64,000 nucleotides of DNA from Ophioceras dolichostomum (lineage: Eukaryota; Ascomycota; Sordariomycetes; Magnaporthales; Ophioceraceae): contig PYST01000039.1 in the NCBI GenBank assembly GCA_003049485.1, forward strand, positions 62,001-126,000. Direction: 5' to 3'. Under the pieces are notes generated by a model. It ran no database searches. It worked only from the letters and a program-made list of their open reading frames with translations, and was not told where the DNA came from. A program made the translations under genes and the position numbers. This document shows, in pieces, positions 13,417-26,199 of this stretch (position 1 is its first letter; each line of letters starts with the position of its first letter).

Positions 13417-14736
13417 AGGTTACTCCAAGACTTCGCGGTCCATCCATCAATCTCAGATATAGGAGAATGAAAGAGGGAAAAACTTAGGAGTGGTTTTTCA
13501 AGTGGAATCTCTATGGTTTACTGTTCTCCAACACCCTTTCCTTTCGTGTGTTTTCCCAACTAATTTTATCCAGCATCGGCGTACGTTTTTCTCTCTACGA
13601 GCACCGTCTTTCTTTCGTCCTTTTCTTGTTTGCTTATGATACCAAAGAGAATGATGAAGAAGAAAAGAAAAAGAGTAGCGCAGGCACACAACACACACAA
13701 GATACCTCAACCAAGGCAAGGCGGGCGGGCAAAGTTTTGGGAAAGCGTCTTGTTGTTTTTGGGAACGATATTCTACCATATTTCCTTTTTTTGGTCTTAT
13801 TTCTCTTTTGGTTTACAGTATTTCTTTCCGTGTCTTGCGCGTTACTTTCCTCCCTAGTCTCAGTTTACCGGTCTTTTAGGCAAGCCAGTCAGTTAGTTAC
13901 CCTAGGTAGTCTGTATATACCTTGCTTTGAACGGCAATTCCTTAAAGCGTTTGTGCTCAGTTCCATGTGGGCAATAGTGCAACCACCTCGGGAGAGGGGT
14001 ATTCTATCGACATTCTGGCGATGGTTCAGCGCAGAGCCCTGGTTTACAGACTGAAACACGGTCTAAGAGCAGTAATTTCCCGGAGCATACCTACGGGTTG
14101 ACTACATCATAGCTGTAGTTGCACAACAGGCGGTTCGACATCTCTCCGTAGTGTTTTCTGCACGGAACAAAACCAGGATGATCCAGGATATAACAGACTA
14201 GTAAGGAGCACGTGCAGATTTGTCTGAACCCACGTGCTCAACATCCTCTTTTGATAGGGCAATTGCTGGGTGGGGAAGAGAAGCTCTCTCTCTGTCTTGT
14301 TCGGGACATCGCGATGCAAAAGAGGGGCGGGGGAAGCTCCAAAAACCGTCCGAGCTGTTGGTTCTTTCTCCCGCTCTGGTAATAAACGAGCTTCTTTTTT
14401 TCCCCTCAATCAATTTCGACTACCTCCTTCCCAGACAAGGCTCGTGACGAAACATCAATTGTTTTTCTGGTCCTCCGGCAGAAACATCGCTTCAGTTGTA
14501 CGACTACCTAGGTACCCACCTAGTACGACTCCGACGTCGGCAGCCCGCGAGCTAATATCCAATCGGGAAGACGACACGGAGACTCGACACGGAAACTCGC
14601 TGGATTCGCGAGTTTGCCGTGCTGGTCTGATAAGAGACTCGACCACAACATTCGCCTCTCAAGACGAGCCTGCTAGTCTTTCTCCCTCGCATCGCCGAAT
14701 TTCTAACGAATCGGCTAACTCGAACCCCGGGCGACG
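13417..14736. other. Intergenic region between glt1 and the VTC gene
   Basis: It holds the glt1 3' flank and the promoter and leader of the downstream gene. A palindromic CTACCTAGGTACC stretch lies at 14504-14526. The open frames here (for example 13548-14054) have no family features and I do not call them. Confidence 0.5.
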
Positions 14737-17491
14737 ATGCGGTTCGGTAAGACCCTCCGCCTATCGATCCATCCGCCGTGGAAGGACAAGTACATCGACT
14801 ACGCCAAGCTCAAGTCCATCCTGCGGGAGGACAAGTCGGACGATGACGACGTGCCTTGGACCGAAGAGGACGAACGCCGTTTCGGCGACGAGATCTTGAA
14901 CAACCAGCTGGAGAATGTTGCGCGGTTTCAGGAGGAGACCTTTTTGGCACTCCGTGAAAGAGTCGATGCGGCATTCGACACATTGAAGGACCTCGCCCCG
15001 TCAGGGTCGCTGGCGGAAGGGAGCGGCAGCGGCGATGGCGGAAGTGGCTCAGGGACAGACAAGGGCAAAGCCAAGAGCGATATAACCATCGAACGACTTA
15101 AGCAGCTCGAGGCGGAGCTGGACCAGATCACGAATGAGGTTAAGCTACTCAAGGCGTACAGCGCGCTGAACTACACGGGATTCCTCAAGATTGTCAAGAA
15201 GCACGACCGGAAGCGCGGCGAGCGGTACAAGATCCGACCGATGATGCAGGCACGGCTCGCCCAGCGGCCTTTCAATTCGGAGCAGGGGTACGCGCCCTTG
15301 CTGCGCAAGCTGTCACTTCTCTACTTCGCCATCCGCCAGCACCTCGAGGATGGCTCTGCCCAGGAGCCTCTACCTGTGGACTCGGAGGACCAGCATGAGG
15401 ATCTGAACGGAGAGCGCTACACGGCGCACAAGTTCTGGGTGCACGCCGACAACCTCCTCGAGGTCAAGACCTTCATCCTACGACGGCTCCCTGCGCTCGT
15501 CTACAGCCAGCAGTCCGCGAAGGAGGTCGACGGGTCCGAAGACCCGAGGATCTCATCTCTCTACTTTGACAACTCCAAGTTCGAGCTCTACGTCGAGAAG
15601 ACACACCACCAGGCCGAAGCGGCCTCGCTCCGGGTACGCTGGTACGGGCAGCTCAGCTCCAAGCCAGAGCTGTTCATCGAGCAGAAGATCGTGGGCTCCA
15701 ACGGGACGAGCGAGGAGCGCAGATTCCCCATCAAGGAGAAGTACGTCAAGCAGTTCCTGGACGGCGACTACAACATGGAGAAGTCGGTTCAAAAAATGGA
15801 GCGCCAGGGCCGTCCGGCCAAGGAGATCGAGGAGTTCAAGAGCACGGTCGCGACGATCCGCGAGTTCGTGCTGAAGAACAAGCTGCAGCCGCTGATGCGG
15901 GCCAACTACGTGCGCACGGCGTTCCAGAAGCCGGCGGACGACCGCGTGCGCATCTCGATCGACACGGAGCTCGTGTTCGTGCGTGAGGACGTGCTGGATA
16001 AGCGCCACCCGTGCCGCGACCCGGACGACTGGCACCGGAGGGACATCGACAACCGCAGCCTGGCGTACCCGTTCCGAGACGTGAACCCGAGCGAGATCTC
16101 GCGGTTCCCGCATGCGGTGCTGGAGATCAAGCTGAAGGAGAGGGTCGGTGACAGGGAAAAGGATAAGGATAAGGACCGCGACAGCAAGGATGCGGCGTCG
16201 TCCGGCAAGGACAAGGACAAGGAAGACAGCAGCAGCATGGCGGCCAACTCCACCGCGGCGGCCCTCCGCCGCCGCCCCGCGTGGATCGAGGACCTGATGG
16301 CCTCCCACCTCGTGCACCCGGTCCCGCGCTTCTCCAAGTTCGCGCACGGCGTGGCCTCGCTGTTCGACGACTACGTCAACACCCTGCCCTTCTGGCTCAG
16401 CGACCTGGAGATGGACATCCGCAAGGACCCCCAGGCCGCGTTCCTGGCCGAGGAGCAGCGCAGGGCCCAGCGCGCCGAAGACGAGCTCGTCGTCGGCTCG
16501 TTCCTGGGCGTCCACCCGTTGAGCTTCCGCCCGTCGCGCTCGTCGCCGACGGCCAGGTCGTACCTCGCCGATCGGGCGGCGTCGGAGCCGTCGGGTGCGC
16601 AGCAGGTTGGCGGAGGGAGAGGCGCCGCGCCGAGGTCCAACGGGCTTAGGCAGCGGCTGCTTAGCCCGGGGGGTGGCGGCAGCGGCACGCCCGTGCAGGC
16701 TGGTGGCGGCTTGGGGGAGGAGGAAGAGATCGGCGGCCCTGCGTCCCCCTTTCCCGCAGCAGCAGTAGTAGACGAGGCGCGGCGCAACTACGGCACCCTC
16801 TCGTCCGTCCTGCCCGGGTTCTCCATGACGCGCTTCGCACGGGCCAAACGCGAGCGCGAAGCCGCTGCGGCGGCCGCGGCGGCCGCGGAGTCGGCGCTGC
16901 CCGAGGGGGTGCTCGAGCCGACGGAGTGGATCAAGAACGCGGGGCCGCTGAGGATCGAGCCGAAGGTCTGGCTGGCCAACGAGCGCACGTTCCTGAAGTG
17001 GGCGCACATATGCGTGCTGCTGGGCGCGCTGTCGGTCGCGCTGTACACGGCGGCCGGGGAGGACCTGGTCGCGGAGGTCATGGGCGTCGTGTACGTGCTG
17101 ATCGCGGCGTTCGCGGGCGGGTGGGGGTACTACATGCTGGCTGTGAGGAGGGGGATGATCGTGGCGAGGAGCGGGAGGGACTTTGATAATTTGGTGGGGC
17201 CGCTTGTTGTGTCGGCTGCGCTGATGGGGGCGTTGGTGCTTAATTTTGTGTTTGCTGTGAGTTCCTCCTTTTCTTTCACTGCCGCTTGCACATTCATCAT
17301 CTACCTGACTCTCGAGTCTTTCTGCTAACATGCGACGCTGCACACAGTACCGCGCTGCCTACGATAAGTGGGATAGGCCGAGGGGAGTGGACGAGGCTGT
17401 TGCCGTTGCAGGGGCGGTCGTTAATGTCACCGCCGCTGCCGCCGCTGCCGCCGGCCAGGAGATGCTGGCTGGTTCGGCTGAACTGCTATAA
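14737..17491 (+). CDS. VTC complex subunit, Vtc2/Vtc3 type (SPX-VTC-DUF202)
   Basis: This is a subunit of the vacuolar transporter chaperone complex, which makes polyphosphate and moves it into the vacuole. Two exons, 14737-17256 and 17348-17491, give 887 residues. The N-terminal SPX domain (about 1-165) starts MRFGKTLRLSIHPPWKDKYI; the PPWK-YIDY pattern is that of yeast Vtc2/Vtc3, not Vtc4. SPX domains sense inositol pyrophosphates. The central VTC tunnel domain (about 228-470) has the RVRWYG and LEIKLKE motifs. A Lys/Asp-rich and Ser/Ala-rich linker follows, then a C-terminal DUF202 domain from about 749 with three membrane segments. The short second exon supplies the last 47 residues, an Ala/Val-rich tail. 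In yeast only Vtc4 is active and Vtc2/3 are regulatory; this one is probably regulatory, but I did not check each catalytic residue. Confidence 0.9.
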
Positions 17492-19177
17492 TCGGACGGA
17501 CCCCCCTGATCGGGCTGCTATAGACTGTCTCTTTCGTGCTCCATCGGATGAGGTCATACCAGTTGTTGGCGATGGGCCACGGAGGATATTGTATAGGAAA
17601 TCGTTCACATCATCACCTGAGCGGGTTTGAGCCCGCCGAGATACTGTCTGAATATACGTATTTGAATACGACATTCCTGGCATAGGTTAAGTACCTCCTA
17701 GCCTACTGTGTATTGTATCAGCGGCTGGGCTTGTTCTATATTGTTCCTGGGCCTATGATACATGAGAGCTCAGAATGAACCGTCAACAGTAGCGCTAAAA
17801 CAGCGGCTGAGCGATTTCGCCATAGCAACGAAACGGCGGCGCCCGGTTGGTACCTGAGCTAGTCCCGTAGCCTTCTTTGCCCGACTTCCTTGGAATCTCG
17901 TGTGTAGGCTGGGAAAACACGAAGGCGGTAGCGCGCTTTCAGAGATTCTGGAAATGAAGCGACTGGTCCTCGATCAGTCATTTTGAAAGTCAGGAGAACC
18001 AACCTCCTCCTTGAATCAGATGCGTCTTGTAAAGCTATGACGCAGGGGAGAAGTCGGTTGGTGGCCAGACTGAAGCCCAAAAAAAAACATTGTTGCTCGT
18101 TTGCTCATTGGTGCTTTGTTTGTGGTTGACGTGTTTCGAGCCACTGACACGAACTGTTCGCCTGAAAAAGAAGGAAGGAGGACGGGCACTGTTTCAGGGT
18201 CCACGCATCAACGGCAACCGCGCATCCATCTTTTTGCATGTTTCGTGCATGAAAATAAGTCCGACATCCTCTCTCCTGTGTGGATGTTGCCTAACCATCT
18301 TGAAGCAAGCCTCCAACGAACGGGCAGTGAACAGACAAACCGTTGTGGTACCTAAACGGTAGCGTGCTCGCCTAGTCTTCCTGAAGACTTTCTATCTCCA
18401 GTGAGGCTCCTGGTGCTTTTTCGACCCAATGGCGAGGAGGATACGAACTTAGCGACAAAAATCACGAGCTGAGGCTTCACATATGAACAGCTGCGTCTGC
18501 CCACCAACACCACCACCAATACTACCATTTGGCCACTGCCGACAATACAACAGGCTGGGTCGGAAGAAAGCGACGGACCGATCACTCTTGCGACTACTAC
18601 CGAAAACGCACGCGCAGCGCGCTTGATTGCACTGCCCGCCACGCCCAAGCCGTCAAAAGATCGGTGGACTGTGAGAGAGAGAGCCTGTTCTGTTGCCTGT
18701 ACATTGCGCAATAGTTTGTCGCGCCTCTCAGTTACCTCGCATACACTATCCGCTCAGTTGCGCCGCAAGCCCTACGAGAGCACTACTTGCTGCGGTCTTT
18801 CGACGCTCAATCCCGCCCCCCCCCCCCCCCCCCCCCNNNNNNNNNNNNNNNNNNNNNNNNNNNNNNNNNNNNNNNNNNNNNNNNNNNNNNNNNNNNNNNN
18901 NNNNNNNNNCGCAGCAGCCAGCTGGGGATCGCATATTGATGTCGGTAATTATGCCGCATCCATCACTAGGACGGCGACGACGATCGGGCTCATGACAGGG
19001 CGAAGAAACGACAGGACCACGAGAGATCCCTGAGATTTCGTCTTCCATCTTACACAGCGCATCTCGCACAGAGAAGAGGGGGCAGGCAGAGTATGGTCAA
19101 CGGTGGTGGGGTCCACTGAAAGCCTCGTTTGAACTTCACCTACCCCCTTCCTTCACTTCGTCGCTTCAGCATCGAAG
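17492..19177. other. Intergenic region with assembly gap
   Basis: No gene is supported. Open frames spanning the gap contain only unknown residues. The gap means a short gene or promoter element could be missing here. Confidence 0.5.
18816..18909. other. Assembly gap after a 21-base poly-C run
   Basis: Twenty-one C residues (18816-18836) run directly into 73 Ns (18837-18909). Homopolymer collapse is the likely reason the assembler stopped. The 73-base length may be an estimate and not a measurement. Confidence 0.95.
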
Positions 19178-22100
19178 ATGAGTGAGGACAAGGAAAAGAA
19201 AGGAGGGTTTTGGTCGCTCTTCAAGTCGAAGAGCACCAAGGAGAGCGATCGCAAGGATACCGATCGTAAGGATATTGATCGCAAGGATATCGATCGCAAG
19301 GATCACCATCAGGTACGGCTGCCGTCTTCTTATTCTCATTCCACCCGACTTTGTACTCGCGCATCCGTATAATTTGCTCTTGGCACTGTTCTACTGTCCC
19401 CTCACCTTCGGCTGCTCGCATTCTTATTCTTCATATCGTCACCTTCATTCCGATGGCCCGTTCCCTGTCCGCATAAATGACTGAACTTGCGCGGTGAATC
19501 TCACGGCTAACAAGCACTTTAGGACAAGGGTCGTCGTCCCCCGCCGCCTCGCCGGCGGTCAGATGATTCTGATTACGATGATGATGACTACTATCGTGGC
19601 GATGACGCGCATCGGCGCCGGAGGTCGGAGCCCGTATCGCTGTCGCCGCCCTCTTCCCCGGAAGTAGCGAGCCCAAGGCGGTCAAAGTGGCTTGACAAGG
19701 GCAAGGGCCCCGAACAGGAATCCTCCCACGGAGGTTCCGGAGGCAGCGGTGGAGGCAGCCGGCCTTACCCTCGGAGGCCCCCTCCCAACTACCGCTGGCC
19801 CCCCTCTGGCGTGCCGAGCGAGGAGGACCTCTCACCGTCGCTTGCCAGAGATCTGATCTCGAAAGGCGCGCCGTCCCACATCGGCCACAAGATGCCCGTG
19901 CAGCACGCGGCGGACCACTATTTCGGACTGTACTCCACCACTTCCGGCGGCAGACGAGGCGAGACGGACGCGGCGAACCTGCACGACTCCATGACGCAGC
20001 TCATGACCATGCGCACGCTGGGACCCGGTGCCGCCCCCAGACCTTGGGACTCGCTAGAGCAGCCCAGCTATGCGTTCCGCTTCGGCAGACGGCCTGGCAC
20101 CGTCACCCTGAACCACTGGGTCTCAACGGCCAGCGTGCTGCCGCCCTCGATCGCCCTCCGAGACTCAGGGGTCGCGCCGCGGGACGCCGACCTGGAACAC
20201 ATCATGTGGCGGCTGCAGGACCTCGAGCGCGGGCTGGAAGACGACGACGAGCCGCTGATGTACAAGAACCTCTACCGCTACTTCCTGCGCGACCCGGACC
20301 GGACCACGAACCCGCACCGCACGCTCGACCGGCAGATCACCGACCTGATAATGGTGCTGTCTCGCCCGGACCACTGGATCGACTTCACCGAGTCGCGCAA
20401 CCAGATCGCGACGCGGTTCATCTACGACACCAAGCCTGGGAACAACGCGCAGTATGTCAAGTTCTTCCATCAGCTGCTGCTCAGCTGCGAGCTGGACCTG
20501 CGCATCAACTCGCGCCACCACCACGACCAGCCCCGCGACCAGCTGCTGTCCCAACTTCCGCCCACGATCCAGTGGGGGCTGGCTCTGTCCCGGCGCTGGC
20601 GCGAGCATGTCCGGATCGACGAGTATGGCGAGACAGCTAAGCAGGGTATGCATTTTCGACCACAATCTCTATGCATCGGATGTCCTGAGGCTGCCGACTA
20701 GGCAGGTTTGTCAGATAGATATTAACATGCCAGCACCGCACCATGACAGTAAAACTGCGCTTCAAGCTGAAGAGGCGCCAGATGAAGATGCTCAAGCGCT
20801 TCGCCCAGATGATGAAGTGGCCCAACCTGGCCGAAACGCTCGATAACATGGCGCATGAAGACTCCAAGGGCGGCCTCTGCAACAGCATCAGCTCGCATGC
20901 CATGGCTTTCTTCAGCGGTCTCGTACTCCCTGGTGTTAGTATCTTTCCTCCCTCTCCTACTCCAACCCCGCCTTATCTAGCACCACTGTCCATCGCCGAA
21001 CACAAGACACAAGATTTCCCCTTAACCCAAGACTCTCTGACTGACACTCAACAAACCACCACGCTATGTCCAACAGCCCACATTCCCCTTCCTAATCATG
21101 AACTCCCTCATCGACCTCGACCCGGACCGCGCGACCGACGAGCTCGCGCTCCTCACCCCCGTCCACCCCTCCTGCGGCTTCCAGTACCGCAACTCGTACA
21201 CGTACTGGACCTCCGTCTGCATAGTCGGCAAGGTCCTCGCGCCCACCTGCCACGAGGTGGGCGGCTGGATCGGACCCGCCCGCCCGACCTCGGACCTGGG
21301 CCGCACGCAGATCGCTCGGATCCGCACGCGTCGTCCACCCAGGACCCCCGCCCCCACGTCCAAACCAGCAGTTGGTGGGACTGACGGTGGTGGCTCACCG
21401 TCTCTGCCCCCGACGCCGGTGACGCCCCTCACGCCCCAGCAGCAGCAGCTCCACAGACACCACCGCGTGATGACGCCCGAGTCGGTGCTGAGCATGGCGA
21501 CGAGGAGCGACGCGCTGGGCCCGCCGAGCAACGAGAACACGTACCCCGCGAGGGAGTTCAGGCTGCCGGTTCCGGATACGGACTCGAATGGGCGAGGGGA
21601 GGTGGTGGACACGGTGAGGATGGAGCTGTTGACGCTGAAGAGGGTGGATCGGAGGCCGAGAGGAGACGGTGGTGGTGGTGGTGGTGGGAGCAACCATAAT
21701 AATGGAAACGGAGGCAACGGGGCCGCGGGAGGAGCCAGCAGCGCAAGCGCACCGCCGCCGGCGGGCGGACCGGGCGTGTTTGACGCGAGCTTGCAGTTCG
21801 CGATCGACGGCGTGTCGTGGCCGCTGCGGCTCAGTTTCGACGTCGAGTTCGTGTGCGCTTGGCCCTGCGGCGGCGGGACTGGAGGGGCTGGAGGGGCAGG
21901 GTCAGGGGCAGGGGCCTCCGGGTCCGGGTCGTCCGGGTCGCGCCCGCATCCGCTGTCGTACGAGTTCGAGTTCGCGAGCGTGCCTGTCGACAGGGTGGTC
22001 GAGGTGCGCGACTGGGCGGGCATGTTCGGGAACGGGGCACCGGAGGACAGGTCCACGTCGACGCTCGCGCCGGGCGATATGTCGCCCGCCGTGTCTCCGG

Positions 22101-22533
22101 CCGTCGCCGCGGTCGTGGGTAGTAGAAAGGGGTCGACGGCGTCTGTGGGCCTGCCGGGTCGGCAGCGCCAGGTTGGGCTTAGGCCGCCGCCCGTCGTGAG
22201 GGATCCGGATGACGACGAGAAGGTGTTGGTGGTGGAGGCGTTTGGCGTGCCGGATAATGAGGTGCTTGCCCGGGCGTGGTGTGCGCATTTTGGGGTGAGC
22301 GCTGTGGTGGCGGATATTAAGAAGACTTGGTGAGTTTTTACCTCTCTCTTTCTCCCTTTCTCCCTTCTCTTTTACGCCTTGTGCTTCTCCATTGTGGAAA
22401 GCGTACATGAGCGCTAACTGGCGTTGAAAATAGCATGTCCTGTGCCATACGGGAGGCCTACGCTGCAAACATCACGGTTGTGATCTTGGTGGAAGATCGG
22501 GTGTTGGAGGAGGAGCGCATGATGGGCCGTTGA
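19178..22533 (+). CDS. Uncharacterised 931-residue protein
   Basis: I do not recognise this family. Five exons keep frame throughout: 19178-19312, 19523-20645, 20750-20934, 21077-22329, 22434-22533. All introns are GT-AG and several have clear branch sites. The N-terminus is charged and carries a four-fold DRKD repeat (about residues 26-44). A Pro/Gly/Arg-rich disordered part follows to about 150. A well-structured-looking alpha-helical region (about 240-485) is rich in Asp, Arg and Trp, with Lys/Arg/Met-rich KLKRRQMKMLKRF near 425. The stretch beginning FLIMNSLIDLDPDRA (from about 485) looks conserved in type. A Gly/Ser/Pro-rich insert is followed by a C-terminal segment ending in a CMSC-containing helix. 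I see no signal peptide and no convincing membrane segment. Coding is secure from frame and splice consistency; function is unknown. Confidence 0.85.
19246..19306. repeat. In-frame 15-base repeat coding for DRKD units
   Basis: Four near-identical copies of GATCGCAAGGATATC (one GATCGTAAGGATATT) lie in exon 1 of the 931-residue protein. They encode the DRKD-x pentapeptide. Copy number could vary between strains without breaking the frame. Confidence 0.85.
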
Positions 22534-23065
22534 AGTCCGGTGCGACTTCCAACTCGCGATGGTGCATCACGAGGATGCATGAGAGAATAATGCATGGGAT
22601 CAGAGATTGGGATCTGGATAGGTATTTGTACATTCGCGGAAGAGACTGTGGACTGTGATGGACAAGCAGGCCGCCTGGAGGAGGATCTCAGGGGGGGCGA
22701 TAAGATAGGATCCTGACTAAGGGACTGTTGGCTCTTCTCATGGACGCGCCTTTGTAGGGAGTATAGGGATTCTTCACTGTGGACAGGATGAGAGAAAGGG
22801 AGGTGCGAATACCCAAACTGCTAAATGTAAATTCTAGTGTTATTACGCAAATGTGCCTTTCAATCACTTATTAGAAGCTTTGCTCTTGCACTAAAGTTGT
22901 GATTTATAGAGGGGCACTGCCGTATCATAGTGCTCACCGCCTTGTGGCAGAACCCCAAATATTTTTTTCCTCCAGACCGCCCGCATTTCTTCGGCAGCGC
23001 TCAGCTCCGATCATCACGCCTTGCTCTTGGATCGTTCAGACAAATCGGATTCAGCTTTGGCAACT
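22534..23065. other. Short intergenic region
   Basis: Between two co-directional genes. Nothing beyond probable 3' and 5' flanks is seen. Confidence 0.5.
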
Positions 23066-24462
23066 ATGGCTCCAGACGCGACGAAGAAAAAGGGGAAAGG
23101 TAACCATCCCCATGCCCGCCTACTCTAAAAAAATTCTGCAAAGCGCTAATTGTCTCGAATCATCTAGCTTCCCGGGCAAAACCCAAGGTCCCCGAGAAGG
23201 AGGTTTCTGTGAAGAAGCCAGTCGCAGAGTCCCCTCTGCCTGTGAAGAGGAAAGGTACGGCTTCCCGCTAAGCCTGTCCGAACCGAAGTTGGGAGCGAAG
23301 CGGTCAGACTAACACTCAATCCCAATAGCTACCGAGGATGTCTCTCCCGTTGCTGTCAAGAAGGCCAAGTCGGGAAAGACATCAGTGAAGAAGGCTGCCG
23401 CTGAAGAGACCAAGACCAAGCCAGCTCCCAAGAAGGACACCAAGAAGCCTAAGAAAGAGCAACAGCCGGCAGAGCCCGTTGAAGAAGCCGACGACCTCGA
23501 CTCCGATTCTGACGACGAAGGCGACGGCAGACTGGCACTGGCACGCACGCTTGGACATAGCGATGATGAAGAGGAAGGCACTACAACGTCGAAGTCACTA
23601 TTTAAGACAGGCCAGGACGTTGGAAAGATCCCCAAGGTCCCAGCCAAGACGAAGAAGAGCCTGGGAGGTTCCTCTGACGATGGTCCCCGCGTTATCTACA
23701 TCGGCCATATTCCATTCGGATTCTTTGAGCATGAGATCAGACAGGTTCGTTTTTCTCTAGTCTCTGGCACACCACACAGCTGTTGCAGCGTCCGCCCGCC
23801 GTGTCACCTGCTACGACCAACTAACGAACACAATCCCACTCCAGTACCTCTCCCAGTTCGGCCTCATAACAAACCTGAGGCTCTCGCGCAACAAAAGGAC
23901 GGGCGCCAGCAAGGGCTACGCCTTCGTCGAGTTCAAGGACGCTAGCACGGCCGCTATCGTGGCTAAGACGATGGACTCGTACCTCCTGTTCGGGCACATC
24001 CTCAAGGTGAAGCTGGTTCCCCTCGAGAGCCAGCACGAGGACCTCTTCAAGGGCGCCAACCGCCGGTTCAAGAAGGTGCCATGGACCAAGATGGCCGGGC
24101 GCGAGCTCCAGAAGCCGCGCGGCGAGGCGGAGTGGAACGCCAAGGTCCAGACCGAGACGAAGAGGCGCTCGGCGAGGGCGAGCAAGCTGAAAGAAATCGG
24201 CTACGAATTCGAGCCGCCTGCGCTGAAGGCCGCCGTGGCGGTGGCCGTGAGCGCTGTGGAAGCTGAAGCGCCTGTGGCACTGGAGGCTCCGACGAAGGAA
24301 GATGAGCAACCGAAGGCTATCGAGGCGCCCCCGCCTGCCGCGGCTGAGAAATCCGCCGAGGTTGAGGGTGTTGTTGATAAAAAGAAGCCTGCTTCTGCAA
24401 AGGCGAAGACGACGATGAAGGCGAAGAAGGGTGGCGCTAAGGCGAAAAAGGTCAAGTCGTGA
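23066..24462 (+). CDS. nop15: Ribosome biogenesis RRM protein, Nop15-like
   Basis: This nucleolar protein acts in 60S subunit assembly; in yeast, Nop15 binds the ITS2 region of pre-rRNA. Four exons, 23066-23099, 23168-23254, 23329-23744 and 23845-24462, give 384 residues. The N-terminal 150 residues are Lys-rich with an acidic DDLDSDSDDE block, typical of nucleolar proteins. A single RRM spans about 160-240, with RNP2 (VIYIGH) near 162 and RNP1 (KGYAFVEF) near 204. It is followed by the GANRRFKKVPW-type segment and basic helix seen in Nop15/NIFK proteins. The tail is Ala/Lys-rich. The start is the first ATG, and the small first exon (11 codons) fits the frame and a GTAACC donor. The family call rests on RRM context and the segment after it. 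Confidence 0.88.
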
Positions 24463-26199
24463 CGGTGTGACGGACGATGCCGCGCGGTTTTTTTAAAATT
24501 GCAGTTGACGTCGCTACAGGCGAAAATACCCGTCCTCGCTGGGAGGCGGCCGACGATACCTGGCTCGGCCACCCCAACATACCTCAAATGATGAAGCATT
24601 GCTATACGCTACGTATCTGCCTCTATCTCATATATTTCAGACTTGCAATTGTGCGACTGAGCCTGTAGAAATGCTCAGAAAGATGCGCTGTGAATCGAGG
24701 CCAGATAGATCACAGGGAATGTGTGCACGAAGCGAACCCGATGCGCCCATGAAAGAGGAGCGTGTGATCACACACTCTCGGACTAAAAGGAATCGGGATT
24801 ATAAAGTGCACGACATCAGTCTACTTCAGGCCTGTTACGAATCGAGCCATTGAGGAACGACGAGAGGTCGAGGCTCCGATCCAAGACGGTATATAGCTTG
24901 AAGGGTGAAATATGTATGTGGAGGGACAGGGAAAAATCAATAATGAAAATTCCAGTCCCCAGTGAGCTTTTCTGTTTCGGGAGCTCCCAGTGCGGATCAC
25001 GTGGCGGGTCCCCTGTGTCTTTCCCCGCGATATTGGTCATGGCTCCAGGCTTGGTTGTAACATAAGTGCACCTATAACTAACAACCTCCAGCATCGAGGC
25101 TTTGCAGTATGCCGCCTGTGCCTACAAAACCTGTGAGGCAGAGCCAGGCTATTGGATCCCGATCTAGTCATGTGGGAAATACGAGGGAGATACTGTGACG
25201 AGGACAAGAAACACCGGCACACCGGCATGGGCTGCCCGGGAAGGCCGTCATGCATGCATGCAGACATGGAGAGAATACGAGGTTTGGGGGGGAGGTGATG
25301 GGGGCTCATGTTGCTTTCTTGGTGCATATTCCGCCGGGGAGGAATATCTGGATAGCTTTCCCCCGTACGTGACGACAAAAAACAAACTCATGTCGAAAGA
25401 TGAACCCAGGAGAGGAAACGGAGCACTTGACTACCTAGTAGGTACATGTGATTCCCAGCTAACCAGTCTGTCTGTCACACCCTCACCTCGACAAAAGTCA
25501 ATGGAGGCGGCAACGAGGTTTCTACACTGTACTCTAACGACAGGTGGGAAAATAAACCGTTGGTCGGCTTGTTTTGGTCGTTTTCCGGGGCTAACGGGAA
25601 GGGAATTCCAGCCAAGTGCGTGGTGGATTTCAGTGTGTCCAGTCGTCCCCGGGATGTGGTGAATTCCCACGGTTCCTGCTGGAGATGGTGGTGTGGGTGG
25701 ACAGTGGGATGAGTTATAGCGGGCGGACCCCGGCGCCGGCGCGGAACCGCCAAGGGAGATTGTCACCAAGAAGAAACCCCAACTTGGCCGTGCCTCTTAC
25801 AAAATCTCGACTTTGTAACTTACCGCTTACGTGTAGGTCTTGTCCATTAGACTTGGTTGGCTGGATTGGAACCTGCACGAAGTCTGGAACAGTGCTGTTC
25901 CAAACCCCAGTAGGGCCGCGCACACTGCACCGCACACTGCACAGCAACACGCCAGCCGAACACTCACAGCCGTTGGGGCACTGGGAGCTCCACCTTGCCG
26001 TCATTCTTTGCCATTCGCGTCAAGGTGTTCTCTCCCAGTCTTCTTTCACACTTTGGGGCTGGGCTCGAGATTGGGAAGAAGCAAGCGAAGAAGCAACAAC
26101 ACAACGGCCGCACCACTCGATCTTCTTCCGTTTCTCGCTCCCGGAGCTGTGGCCCAATGCCAATGCCGCTCGTTTCAACCAGTTCGACGCCGATTGACC
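24463..26199. other. Intergenic region between nop15 and rud3
   Basis: About 1.7 kb with no supported gene. A CTACCTAGTAGGTA stretch lies at 25431-25444. The open frames at 25195-25662 and 25840-26484 lack any family feature; the second overlaps the rud3 start in another frame. Confidence 0.5.

Noticed and set aside
15553..17343. 596-codon frame antisense to the VTC gene
   Set aside because: Arg/His/Gln-rich shadow of a conserved coding exon.
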